Shown piece after piece: positions 7,451-15,332 of a stretch of DNA of 64,000 nucleotides. The notes beneath the pieces were generated by a model. That model made no database searches. It worked only from the letters and a program-made list of their open reading frames with translations, and was not told the DNA's origin. Numbering within the stretch: the first letter of the stretch is position 1; every line of letters starts with the position of its first letter. The DNA is taken from the NCBI GenBank assembly GCA_943368345.1, contig CALRKY020000016.1:1-64000 (forward strand). Reading direction: 5' to 3'. The DNA is from JADCGM01 sp943368345. Lineage in GTDB: Bacteria; Pseudomonadota; Alphaproteobacteria; Sphingomonadales; Sphingomonadaceae. The position numbers and the translations under genes are program-made.

Positions 7451-8821
7451 TTATGCCGCCTGCAATTGCCGATCCGCGATTTCGGCTTTCAGTTGCTCGG
7501 CGAGCAGGAAGGCGAGTTCCAGGCTCTGACCGGCGTTGAGGCGTGGGTCGCAGTGGGTGTGGTAGCGGTCCCCCAGGTCCATCTGGGTCACGTCCATGGC
7601 ACCGCCGATGCATTCGGTGACATTCTGGCCGGTCATTTCGATATGGACGCCGCCGGCATGGGAGCCTTCCGCCCGGTGCACCGCGAAAAACCCGCGAACT
7701 TCGGACAATATCCGGTCGAACGGCCGGGTCTTGTAGCCGCTGTCGGTTTTGATGACATTGCCGTGCATCGGGTCGCAGGACCAGACGACGTTACGCCCTT
7801 CGCGCTGTACCGCACGGATGAGGCGCGGCAGGCCGGTTTCCACTTTGTCATGGCCAAAGCGCGCGATGAGGGTCAGGCGGCCCGGATCATTGGCCGGGTT
7901 GAGCGTATCGATCAGGCGCAGCAGTTCGTCCGGCTCCAAACTCGGGCCGCACTTCAGGCCAATCGGGTTCAGCACGCCGCGCAGGAATTCGACATGGGCA
8001 CCGCCCGGCTGCCGGGTCCGGTCACCGATCCACAGCATGTGCGCCGAGGTATCGACCCAGTCACCGGTCAAACTGTCCTGCCGGGTCATCGACTGTTCGT
8101 AGCCGAGCAGCAGTGCCTCGTGGCTGGTGAAGAAGTTGGTGCCCTTCAGCTGCGGGACAGTGTCGGGCGAAATCCCGCATGCCTCCATGAAGGCCAGCGC
8201 CTCCCCAATCCGTTCGGCAACGGTCTGGAACTTCTCGGCCCAGGGTGACCGGCCGACAAAATCCAGCGTCCATTTGTTGACCTGATGCAGGTTGGCATAG
8301 CCCCCCTGTGCAAAGGCCCGCAGCAGGTTGAGCGTCGACGCCGATTGCATATAGGCCCGCAACATCCGTTTCGGGTCGGGATCGCGGCCTGCTGCCTCAA
8401 ACGCGATGTCGTTGACGATGTCGCCGAGGTAGCTGGGCAGGGTCGTGTCGCCGATGGTCTCGGTCGGGGCGGATCGCGGTTTGGCGAACTGGCCCGCCAT
8501 CCGGCCGACCTTCACCACCGGCATTTTGGAGGCGTAGGTCAGGACGACCGCCATCTGCAGGATGACGCGGAAAGTGTCGCGGATGTTGTTGGGGTGGAAT
8601 TCCGCAAAGGATTCGGCGCAGTCGCCGCCCTGCAGCAGGAACGCCTTCCCGGCTGCAACCTCGGCAAGGTTCGATTTCAGGTCGCGGGCCTCGCCAGCGA
8701 AGACCAGCGGCGGATAGCTGCCAAGCTCGGTCTCCACCGCCGCGAGGGCGGCAGCATCCGGGTAGGTTGGCAGGTGCCGTGCTTCACGCGCGCGCCAGCT
8801 GTCGGGGGTCCAAGCGTTCAT
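7451..8821 (-). CDS. 3-deoxy-7-phosphoheptulonate synthase, class II
   Basis: 456-residue plant-type (class II) DAHP synthase, which condenses phosphoenolpyruvate and erythrose 4-phosphate in the first step of the shikimate pathway. Diagnostic segments are the QGGDCAESF block near residue 65 (metal-binding Cys), the KVGRMAGQFAKPRS block, WSCDPMHGN, and the C-terminal MTGQNVTECIGG stretch. The ATG at 8821 begins the usual MNAWTPDSWR sequence; an upstream in-frame TTG at 8857 adds 12 basic residues and is unlikely. Full length for the class. Confidence 0.96.
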   Translation of the reverse strand: MNAWTPDSWRAREARHLPTYPDAAALAAVETELGSYPPLVFAGEARDLKSNLAEVAAGKAFLLQGGDCAESFAEFHPNNIRDTFRVILQMAVVLTYASKMPVVKVGRMAGQFAKPRSAPTETIGDTTLPSYLGDIVNDIAFEAAGRDPDPKRMLRAYMQSASTLNLLRAFAQGGYANLHQVNKWTLDFVGRSPWAEKFQTVAERIGEALAFMEACGISPDTVPQLKGTNFFTSHEALLLGYEQSMTRQDSLTGDWVDTSAHMLWIGDRTRQPGGAHVEFLRGVLNPIGLKCGPSLEPDELLRLIDTLNPANDPGRLTLIARFGHDKVETGLPRLIRAVQREGRNVVWSCDPMHGNVIKTDSGYKTRPFDRILSEVRGFFAVHRAEGSHAGGVHIEMTGQNVTECIGGAMDVTQMDLGDRYHTHCDPRLNAGQSLELAFLLAEQLKAEIADRQLQAA

Positions 8822-8881
8822 GCGCGCGTCATTGCGCGGAAAGCGTCTCCGACGCAAGATTATGCTGCGCCGCAGTGCAAA

Positions 8882-10315
8882 TCAGGCCGGAACCCAATTG
8901 CCGTGGAAGCCCGGTGGAATCCGGTGCGGGATGTGGACCGATGCGACCGGGGCACCAGCGAAGTCCTGGGCATTCAGGACGACGAGGTCGGTGGTGTCGT
9001 GCTGCGTATCGATGACGAAGCCCATCAGCCAGCCGTCATCCTCCGCTGAGGTCGCGCTGCGGGGCACGAACACGAACTCACCTGGCGTGCGACCGGGGCC
9101 GAAGTCATGGACATGACGGGTGCCGGACTCGAGGTCATGTTTGTAGAGGCGGGTGGCGAAATGCTGGCCGAAACCCTGCTCGGGCAACGCCATGGCATAG
9201 CAATAGCGGTACGGCTGTCCGAAGCGGCGCTCGTCAGGGCGGGGAAATTCCTGCGGTGCGGAGTCAATGACATGGCGGTCGACGGTGCCGCTCTCCGGAT
9301 CGATGGTCCAGCGTTCAAGCTGGATCGATTGTGAATCCGGACCCTTGGTGGAGTCGGCGAACATGCTGTCGTGCACCGCCACATCGACGATGACCTTGCC
9401 GTCCGCCGTGTCGAAGGCGTTCGACGGGTGGAACACATAGCAGGGGGTGACATCGCACCAGTTGATGTCCGCCGCCGTCCCGTCGCGCGGCATCAGGCCG
9501 ACCCGCGCCTTGTGGTCGGGATTCCACTGATAGGGGAAGGCGAACCCGGCGAGCAGGCGCTTCATCGAGAAGGTGACCGGCAGGTCGAACACCAGCACAT
9601 AGCGGGCGGTGAGGGCGCAATCGTGGATCGATGGGCCATGCTGGACCGGGATCGGCTCCTGCCGCCGGACCCGGCCATCAGTACCCACAACAACATGGTG
9701 GATGACGTTGATCTGGTCCGCCTTGTAGCAGATGGCGTGCATTTCGCCGGTCAGCGGATCGAGGTGCGGATGGGCCGAAAAAGCATGGGCGAGTGTGCCT
9801 TCAAACGGGTTGTGGGCGACGGTTGAAAGGTCATCCGACAGCTCGACCGGGAAGCCTCCTGCCTCCACCAGCGCCCAGATTTTCCCGGCATGGCCGAGCA
9901 CATTGGTGTTGACGGTTTCCTGCTGGCCATTGCGGGGGCCGGGCGCCGGGGCTTCGCCCAGCGCGGTTGAGACCGGCGTCGAGCGGATCCAGCGGTTCCG
10001 GTACCAATGGGCCTTGCCGCCGCCGAGCCGGACCCCGTGGACCATGCCATCGCCGGTAAACCAGTGATAGCTGGCCGGATTGACTGCGCCGACCGGGTTC
10101 GGGCCGATGCGCAGATAGCGACCGTCCAGTTCCGGCGGAATTGTGCCGGTGACGGCCAGGTTGCCGAGCGTCAACTCCCCGGTCATCGGGGTGTGGATGC
10201 CGGTCAGATATTCGTTGTCGCCATCTGCGCCCATGCGCTTGCGGTTGAAATTGGCGACGACCGAAATGCCCGCGCCGACGACCTTGCGAATGCTGGTTTC
10301 AACTGCACTGGCCAT
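8882..10315 (-). CDS. Carotenoid oxygenase (RPE65/lignostilbene dioxygenase family)
   Basis: 477-residue non-haem iron dioxygenase of the seven-bladed propeller family. The four iron-binding histidines can be placed in SAHPHLDP, IHDCALT, FHPSNAF and the C-terminal GFHGNW. Family members cleave C=C bonds of carotenoids, apocarotenoids or stilbenes. SD AAGGAG sits before the ATG at 10315. It is divergent from a TetR regulator whose operator probably lies in the 53-bp gap, so it is likely inducible by its substrate. The substrate could be a lignin-derived stilbene or a carotenoid; the sequence does not decide. Confidence 0.93.
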   Translation of the reverse strand: MASAVETSIRKVVGAGISVVANFNRKRMGADGDNEYLTGIHTPMTGELTLGNLAVTGTIPPELDGRYLRIGPNPVGAVNPASYHWFTGDGMVHGVRLGGGKAHWYRNRWIRSTPVSTALGEAPAPGPRNGQQETVNTNVLGHAGKIWALVEAGGFPVELSDDLSTVAHNPFEGTLAHAFSAHPHLDPLTGEMHAICYKADQINVIHHVVVGTDGRVRRQEPIPVQHGPSIHDCALTARYVLVFDLPVTFSMKRLLAGFAFPYQWNPDHKARVGLMPRDGTAADINWCDVTPCYVFHPSNAFDTADGKVIVDVAVHDSMFADSTKGPDSQSIQLERWTIDPESGTVDRHVIDSAPQEFPRPDERRFGQPYRYCYAMALPEQGFGQHFATRLYKHDLESGTRHVHDFGPGRTPGEFVFVPRSATSAEDDGWLMGFVIDTQHDTTDLVVLNAQDFAGAPVASVHIPHRIPPGFHGNWVPA

Positions 10316-10368
10316 GGGTGTACTCCTTGCCTTGTCATTCCTATGTGAACAGTGTTAACATCAAGACC
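10316..10368. promoter_or_regulatory. Divergent promoter region with TetR-type palindrome
   Basis: The 53-bp gap between the carotenoid oxygenase and tetR genes holds overlapping palindromes (AACAGTGTT and TGTTAACA) around 10349-10360. For the rightward gene, TTGTCA (10332-10337) and TAACAT (10356-10361) are possible -35/-10 elements. That leaves fewer than ten bases before the start codon and would give a nearly leaderless mRNA. Likely autoregulatory operator. Confidence 0.45.
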
Positions 10369-10983
10369 ATGCCCGCGCAACCCCCCTCAGTGCAAAATCC
10401 CTCTACCCGTCGATATCATCATGGCGACCTCCGCGCCGCGCTGGTGGAGGCCGGACTGACTCTGCTCGCCGCCTCAGCAGGCGAGGCCCCAGGCCTGCGC
10501 GAAGTGGCACGGGCGGTCGGGGTGTCCTCGGCGGCGGTCTACCGACACTTTCCCAACCGGGAGGCGCTGCTCCGGGCGCTGGCGCTTGCCGGGCTGGAGC
10601 AACTTGGTGCGGCGCAGGCAGCGGCCATGCAGGCGGGGGCGACGACGAAAGACGCCTTTAACGCCAGCGGTCGGGCCTATGTCCGGTTCGCGCTGGCCAA
10701 TCCGTCGCTGTACCGGTTGATCTTTGCCACAGCGGGTACGACCGACCGCACCGACATGCCCGGTGACGACAATGAGCCGGGACGGTTGCTGCTAGGCTCG
10801 GTCGCGCAACTGTACGGCGATCAATTGTCGGCTGACAGTCAGCGCATTGTTGCGCTCCGGGCCTGGGCGATTGTGCACGGGCTGGCAATGCTGGCGCTGG
10901 ACGGGGTGCTCGATGCTGAGATGGTGGCCGCCGAACTCGACCGGGTGGTGGATTCGCAGGGGTTTGCCGCCGGGCTTGCCTAG
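10369..10983 (+). CDS. TetR-family transcriptional regulator
   Basis: 204-residue repressor. The N-terminal helix-turn-helix (about residues 17-62) contains the signature GLREVARAVGVSSAAVYRHFPNREALLRAL. The C-terminal ligand-binding part resembles the TetR_C family with a conserved YRLIFA segment. The first ATG consistent with the family start is at 10369. Divergent from the carotenoid oxygenase, which is its probable target. Confidence 0.92.
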   Translation: MPAQPPSVQNPSTRRYHHGDLRAALVEAGLTLLAASAGEAPGLREVARAVGVSSAAVYRHFPNREALLRALALAGLEQLGAAQAAAMQAGATTKDAFNASGRAYVRFALANPSLYRLIFATAGTTDRTDMPGDDNEPGRLLLGSVAQLYGDQLSADSQRIVALRAWAIVHGLAMLALDGVLDAEMVAAELDRVVDSQGFAAGLA

Positions 10984-11051
10984 CGACTGGGGCAGTACTT
11001 TCCGCGCCAATGATCGGCTATCGCGCCGGGGCCACGCAAAAGGACAAGCAT

Positions 11052-11723
11052 ATGCAGTATGACGAGGTCATCATGGGGCGCCGCAGCATTCGCGGCTACA
11101 AGCCCGATCCGGTCCCGCGCGAGGTGATCGAAGAGATCATCGGCCTTGCGATGCGCGCGCCCTCGTCGATGAACACCCAGCCTTGGCATTTCTATGTCAT
11201 TACCGGCGAACCGCTCGACCGTATCCGCCGGGGCAATACCGAGCGCATGATGGCCGGCATCCCGCAGTCGCGCGAATTCCGCACCGGCACCGCCTTTGCC
11301 GGACCGCACCGCGAGCGCCAGATCGGTGTTGCCAAGCAATTGTTCGCCGCGATGGGCATTGACCGCGACGACGCCGCCGGGCGGCAGGACTGGGTGATGC
11401 GGGGTTTTCGCCAGTTTGACGCGCCGGTCTGCGTGATCGTCGCCTATGACAAGGAATTGGCTGGCAGCGATGACACCCCGTTCGACTGCGGCGCGGTGGC
11501 GACCGCGCTGGTCAACGCGGCGTGGTCGCGGGGGCTGGGTTGCGTGATCAACAGCCAGGGCATCATGCAGTCGCCGGTGGTGCGCGAGCACGCCGGGATC
11601 AGCGACGACCACGTCATCATGAAGAGCATCGCGCTCGGCTGGCCGGACGAGACGTTTCCGGCGAACGCGGTGGTGTCGGAGCGGAGGCAGGTTGAGGACG
11701 CGGCGCGGTTTGTGGGGTTTTGA
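11052..11723 (+). CDS. Nitroreductase family protein
   Basis: 223-residue FMN-dependent oxidoreductase. It shows the N-terminal GRRSIRGY phosphate-binding motif, PSSMNTQPWHF (flavin contacts), and the C-terminal IALGWPDE stretch. The ATG at 11052 follows AAAGGACAAGCAT and is preferred over an upstream one at 11010. Family members reduce nitroaromatics, quinones or enones with NAD(P)H; the physiological substrate is unknown. It stands alone between tetR and a toxin-antitoxin pair. Confidence 0.92.
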   Translation: MQYDEVIMGRRSIRGYKPDPVPREVIEEIIGLAMRAPSSMNTQPWHFYVITGEPLDRIRRGNTERMMAGIPQSREFRTGTAFAGPHRERQIGVAKQLFAAMGIDRDDAAGRQDWVMRGFRQFDAPVCVIVAYDKELAGSDDTPFDCGAVATALVNAAWSRGLGCVINSQGIMQSPVVREHAGISDDHVIMKSIALGWPDETFPANAVVSERRQVEDAARFVGF

Positions 11724-11769
11724 GAGGTGCGAGTTGCCGATTGATCGGTAAGACACTATCCTACAACTC

Positions 11770-12045
11770 GTGAACGCTCACACACGCCTCTCGGCCAAGG
11801 GTCAGGTTATCATCCCCAAAGGCGTGCGCGATTCGCACAACTGGCATCCCGGTACCGAATTCGAAGTTGTCGATCAGCCAGATGGCGTCTTGTTGCGGCG
11901 GGCAACGATTGGCGAGCGTAAACTGACAGTTCAGGAATTCTGGGCGCGAAATCCACCGCATGAAGGCCCAACCGTCACGCTTGAAGAAATGAACGAAGGC
12001 GTCATGCGCATCGCGCGAGAGTCATGGCCGCCGCGCACGGGATGA
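11770..12045 (+). CDS. AbrB/MazE-type antitoxin
   Basis: 91-residue antitoxin with an N-terminal SpoVT/AbrB swapped-hairpin domain (RLSAKGQVIIPKGVRDSHNWHPGTEF) and a C-terminal acidic helix that should bind the toxin. It starts at GTG 11770. The stop overlaps the toxin start (ATGA at 12042-12045). Confidence 0.9.
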   Translation: MNAHTRLSAKGQVIIPKGVRDSHNWHPGTEFEVVDQPDGVLLRRATIGERKLTVQEFWARNPPHEGPTVTLEEMNEGVMRIARESWPPRTG

Positions 12046-12434
12046 TCGCGGTTGATACCAACGTCCTCGTCCGCTTCATTGCTCGTGACGATGCACGGCA
12101 GGCCGCGATTGCCGGGGCATTGATTGCTGAACGCAGCGTTTACATCTCGAAAGGTGTGCTGATGGAAACGGAATGGGTGTTGCGCGCCAATTTCGGTTGG
12201 TCGCGTGACCGCATCAACACTGCGCTCGGCGATCTCTTGTCGTTGGAGACAGTGGCAATCGACGACCCAGCATTGACGCTGTGGACCCTTGCGCGCCATG
12301 CCGCAGGCGCGGACATGGCTGATATGCTGCACTTGGTAGCCGCGCAGCGAACCGAGGGATTTGCGACATTCGACGGCACCTTGGCTGCCGATGCAGGCCG
12401 GGACGTTCCTGTGCGGGTGGAGACGCTGCGGTAG
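12042..12434 (+). CDS. PIN-domain ribonuclease toxin (VapC-like)
   Basis: 130-residue PIN domain with MIAVDTNVLVRF (first Asp), METEWVLR (Glu), ADMADMLHL (Asp pair) and a FATFDGTL end motif, all acidic metal-binding positions of VapC toxins. The ATG at 12042 overlaps the antitoxin stop; an ATG at 12024 would add six residues and overlap more. Second of three PIN modules in this window; it is only distantly similar to the other two. Confidence 0.9.
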   Translation: MIAVDTNVLVRFIARDDARQAAIAGALIAERSVYISKGVLMETEWVLRANFGWSRDRINTALGDLLSLETVAIDDPALTLWTLARHAAGADMADMLHLVAAQRTEGFATFDGTLAADAGRDVPVRVETLR

Positions 12435-12482
12435 GTTGTCGTAGTCCACGGCGTACAGACCGGAATAGCGTCGGCAGCCCCC

Positions 12483-13829
12483 TCACTTCATCAACACAAA
12501 TTCCTCCGCCATTGACGGGTGGATTGCCACGGTGGCGTCGAACTGGGCTTTGGTGAGGCCCGCTTTCACGCAGATGGCGATGGCCTGCATGACCTCGGCG
12601 GCGTCGGGGGCGATGATGTGGGCGCCGACGACGCGGTCGGTGGCGGGGTCGCAGATGAGTTTGTAGAGCGCGCGCTCATCGCGGTCGGCGAGCGTGTTCT
12701 TCATCGCGCGGAAGTCGGAGGTGAAGATTTTGACGTCGCCATATTTCGCGCGGGCCTGGGTTTCGGTCAGGCCGACGCTGGCGATGGGCGGGTGGCTGAA
12801 TACGGCGCTCGGGATGCAGTCATAATCGACCGTCCACGGCTTGTTGCCGAACACCGTGTCGGCAAAGGCATGGCCTTCGCGGATAGCAACCGGGGTAAGC
12901 TGGACCCGGTCGGTGACGTCGCCGACGGCGTAGATATTGGCGATATTGGTCCGGCTGGCGCTGTCCACCTTGATCGCCCCGGTTCTCGGGTCGAGCGCGA
13001 TGCCGATGGACTCCAGTCCCAGTCGGGCGGAATTGGGCGGGCGACCGACAGCGAACATCAGTTGGTCCGCAATAAGGGGTTCACCGCCATCGGTGACATG
13101 GATGGCGAGGTTGCCGTCACCTTGGCGCTCGATACGATCGAACGCGGCTCCGGTGCGGACCTTGATTCCCGATTTGCGGGTGGCGGCCATCAGGTGGTCG
13201 GCAAGGTCGTCGTCATAGCCGCGCAGCAGCCGGTCGCCGCGCAGCAGCAGCGTCACCGCGACTCCGAGATTGTGGAAGATGCCGGCAAACTCGGTGGCGA
13301 TATAGCCGCCGCCGGCGATGACGATATGCTTGGGCAGGGTGGGGAGGTGGAACACCTCGTTCGAGGTGATGCCGTGCTCGGCACCGGGCACGTCGGGGAT
13401 TTGCGGTCGTGCGCCGGTGGCGATCAGGATTTTGTCGGCGGTGATGCGCTTGTCATCGACCTGGAGCGTGTGGGCGTCGATCAGCACAGCGCGGTCGTGG
13501 AAGATGGTGACCCCGGCCTTGTCGAGATTGACGGTGTAAAGGCCGTTGAGGCGCGCGACCTCCGCCAGCACATTGTCACGCAGGATGGACCAGTTGAACA
13601 CAGCCGAGCCGATCTCCCAGCCGAAGCGACGGGCATCAGCCAAGTCCTCCGCGAAGTGCGAGCCGTAGACCAGCAGCTTCTTGGGGACACAGCCGCGGAT
13701 GACGCAGGTGCCTCCGACCTGATGCTCCTCGGCCACTGCAACACGCGCGCCGTGGCCTGCGGCGATACGTGCTGCGCGGACGCCGCCGGAGCCGGCACCG
13801 ATGACGAAGAGATCGTAGTCGAAGGACAT
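12483..13829 (-). CDS. gor: Glutathione-disulfide reductase
   Basis: 448-residue flavoprotein disulfide reductase. FAD-binding GAGSGG is near residue 11, the redox-active pair is Cys42/Cys47 (TCVIRGCVPKK), an NADPH-binding GGGYIATEFAG motif lies near residue 170, and the C-terminal active-site histidine is in IHPSMAEEF. The GCVPKK variant and the C-terminal sequence fit glutathione reductase rather than lipoamide dehydrogenase. It keeps cytosolic glutathione reduced. The nearby GFA-family protein and a GST in this window also belong to glutathione chemistry, though they are not in the same operon. Confidence 0.93.
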   Translation of the reverse strand: MSFDYDLFVIGAGSGGVRAARIAAGHGARVAVAEEHQVGGTCVIRGCVPKKLLVYGSHFAEDLADARRFGWEIGSAVFNWSILRDNVLAEVARLNGLYTVNLDKAGVTIFHDRAVLIDAHTLQVDDKRITADKILIATGARPQIPDVPGAEHGITSNEVFHLPTLPKHIVIAGGGYIATEFAGIFHNLGVAVTLLLRGDRLLRGYDDDLADHLMAATRKSGIKVRTGAAFDRIERQGDGNLAIHVTDGGEPLIADQLMFAVGRPPNSARLGLESIGIALDPRTGAIKVDSASRTNIANIYAVGDVTDRVQLTPVAIREGHAFADTVFGNKPWTVDYDCIPSAVFSHPPIASVGLTETQARAKYGDVKIFTSDFRAMKNTLADRDERALYKLICDPATDRVVGAHIIAPDAAEVMQAIAICVKAGLTKAQFDATVAIHPSMAEEFVLMK

Positions 13830-13868
13830 GGGGAGGCTCCGGTCGAAGGGGTGCTGTGCCGACCTTAG

Positions 13869-13948
13869 CCGTTATCCTGACGAAAGTCAGGATCGGTTTG
13901 GAGACGGACGAACTGCATGGAGAATCTGATTTTCGTCAGGATGACGGG
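13869..13948. repeat. Palindromic repeat pair (CCTGACGAAARTCAGG type)
   Basis: The left copy at about 13869-13894 is a hairpin (ATCCTGACGAAAGTCAGGAT). The right copy at about 13925-13948 is its near-exact inverse (TCTGATTTTCGTCAGGATGACGG). Both belong to a dispersed palindrome class. The right copy runs into the 3' end of the GFA-family gene and supplies its stop codon. Confidence 0.75.
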
Positions 13949-14337
13949 TTGTCAGGTGGAAGAGCGGCCCGGGCAGCTTCCCAGTCGGCGCGGCCGTCAT
14001 AGGGTTGGATGGTAACGGTCAACGCGCTGACGTCGTCCAGTGCCCGCAGGTTAACGCTCCACCCGTCCGGATGGCTGCGGGGGCGGTAGAAGCTCTTGAT
14101 GCCGCAGGTGGTGCAGAACAGATGCTGCGCGGTGTGGGTTCCGAAGATGTAGCGGGTCAGCGCCGCGGCATCAGTCAGCAGATGGAAATCAGGCTGCGGA
14201 ACGATGAGGTGGAGGAAACCGGTTTTGCTACAAATCGAGCAGTTGCAGTCGAGGACGGTGACCGTGCGGGGTGCGACGATCTCGAATCGGACTGCGCCGC
14301 AGTGGCAGCCTCCCGAGAGGCGGATCGAGTCAGGCAT
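13936..14337 (-). CDS. GFA-family (glutathione-dependent formaldehyde-activating type) zinc protein
   Basis: 133-residue protein with the zinc-binding cysteine pattern of the GFA/CENP-V fold: GGCHCGAVRF near residue 10, CNCSICSKTG near residue 33, and FCTTCGIKSFYRP near residue 75. The ATG at 14337 opens a short leader before the fold; the longer upstream reading frame is AT-rich and not protein-like. Family annotation as formaldehyde-glutathione lyase is doubtful in general, so no reaction is claimed. The last residues (DNPSS) are encoded by a palindromic repeat. Confidence 0.88.
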   Translation of the reverse strand: MPDSIRLSGGCHCGAVRFEIVAPRTVTVLDCNCSICSKTGFLHLIVPQPDFHLLTDAAALTRYIFGTHTAQHLFCTTCGIKSFYRPRSHPDGWSVNLRALDDVSALTVTIQPYDGRADWEAARAALPPDNPSS

Positions 14338-14418
14338 GGAGGAAGGATAGCCTAGTCGGCGCGATCTGGCGAGAACGGGTGCGATGGCTGCGTTTTTCGT
14401 AATCCAGGAGAAATTACA

Positions 14419-14429
14419 CCAATAATTGG
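14419..14429. promoter_or_regulatory. Possible activator site upstream of sigma-54 promoter
   Basis: Perfect 11-bp palindrome CCAATAATTGG about 80 bp upstream of the sigma-54-like element, inside an AT-rich 140-bp stretch (14395-14510). The distance fits an enhancer-binding protein site, but which activator is unknown. Confidence 0.3.
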
Positions 14430-14509
14430 GAATATTTCTGGCCTGTTGACTATGGTAGCACGCGACGCAAATAGTTGTATTTATTGTATATCTACAGAAA
14501 AAATAAAGT

Positions 14510-14525
14510 TGGCACGGCTCCTGCA
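14510..14525 (+). promoter_or_regulatory. Sigma-54 (RpoN) type -24/-12 promoter
   Basis: TGGCACG-GCTC-CTGCA at 14510-14525 matches the consensus TGGCACG-N4-TTGCW at every position except one T in the -12 block. The GG and GC dinucleotides are 12 bp apart as required. The transcript would start near 14536 and carry a perfect 7-bp hairpin (GGCTGGA/TCCAGCC, 14544-14560) in its leader before the AGGAG ribosome site. Confidence 0.75.
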
Positions 14526-14583
14526 ATCAAGTTGAGCAGGCGAGGCTGGATGTTCCAGCCACACCAAGAAACAGGAGACCAAC

Positions 14584-14730
14584 ATGACCGCATATACCAC
14601 CAATTCCGCCCTTCGCACCGTCGTCAGCCTGACCGGCACGATTGTGTTCGCATCGATTTGCCTGCTCGGCGCCACCGCTCCGGCACAGGCAGCATCGCCG
14701 GTTCAGTTCACCACCCAGACCGCGCGCTGA
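14584..14730 (+). CDS. 48-residue exported peptide behind sigma-54 promoter
   Basis: Small gene with a good ribosome site (AGGAG, 14573-14577). The product has a Sec-type signal: neutral start, arginine at residue 11, hydrophobic core from about 13 to 33, and an APAQA cleavage site. That leaves a mature peptide of only about 11 residues (ASPVQFTTQTAR). The function is unknown. Mature peptides this short suggest a signal, or a protein whose only role is to sit in the membrane. It precedes a 147-residue protein by 152 bp in the same direction. Confidence 0.7.
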   Translation: MTAYTTNSALRTVVSLTGTIVFASICLLGATAPAQAASPVQFTTQTAR

Positions 14731-14882
14731 TCGAAATCATTCGCGTCGACCGGGGCGACTGAAACTTTCGCCGATCCCGCAACGTAGTTTGGAACATGGG
14801 AGCAATGCAGCCCCGGCATTGGCAATGCCGCTTCGCAGCGCCGACATAGGTGAGATTGAAGACACAGGTTCGGAGACCGGCG

Positions 14883-15326
14883 ATGCTGGCACAGGCAGAG
14901 ATGATGACATTTGGAGATTGCGACGGCGGCACGGCCGGACCAGCGCCCGTGCGCTTTGATGCGCTGGAACTGCGTGTCCTCAGTCTGGTGGCATCCGGCC
15001 GGGAGACGGTGCCGTCCAATGGCCGCCTGCACCGGGCCGGGGATGTGATCCTTGGCCGACGTGGGCAGGGCCCACTCGCCGACATTCGGCTTGAGGCGCT
15101 GCGCCGTCAGGCGGCGGCCGTGCTGCGCGGCAGCCGGGAGGCACTGGCTGAATTTGCCGCCGCTGGCTATTCGGCCTGCCATCTCGATGCGGTGCGCCAG
15201 ATGATGGCGAATGCCCGCCCGCGCGTGACTGCCGACCGGCTTGCCCATGCTGGCGGGATCACACTCGGCCTCGGCGCGATTGCCGGGTTCTTCGCGTTGA
15301 CGGCGGTGATGTTCACCCAGGTCTGA
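14883..15326 (+). CDS. Hypothetical protein with C-terminal membrane anchor
   Basis: 147-residue protein, no recognised family. Residues 20-115 are predicted mostly helical, starting with a leucine-rich RFDALELRVLSLVASG segment. Residues about 122-145 form one hydrophobic helix (GITLGLGAIAGFFALTAVMF), so the bulk should be cytoplasmic or periplasmic with a tail anchor. The ATG at 14883 follows GGAG at 7-nt spacing. It lies downstream of the sigma-54-driven peptide and is probably in the same transcript; a 7-bp hairpin (CGGCATT/AATGCCG) lies between them. Confidence 0.7.
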   Translation: MLAQAEMMTFGDCDGGTAGPAPVRFDALELRVLSLVASGRETVPSNGRLHRAGDVILGRRGQGPLADIRLEALRRQAAAVLRGSREALAEFAAAGYSACHLDAVRQMMANARPRVTADRLAHAGGITLGLGAIAGFFALTAVMFTQV

Positions 15327-15332
15327 CGCGCG

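Noticed and set aside
12519..13868. 449-codon frame opposite glutathione reductase
   Set aside because: Shadow of gor; no motif, and its length is explained by GC-rich third positions.
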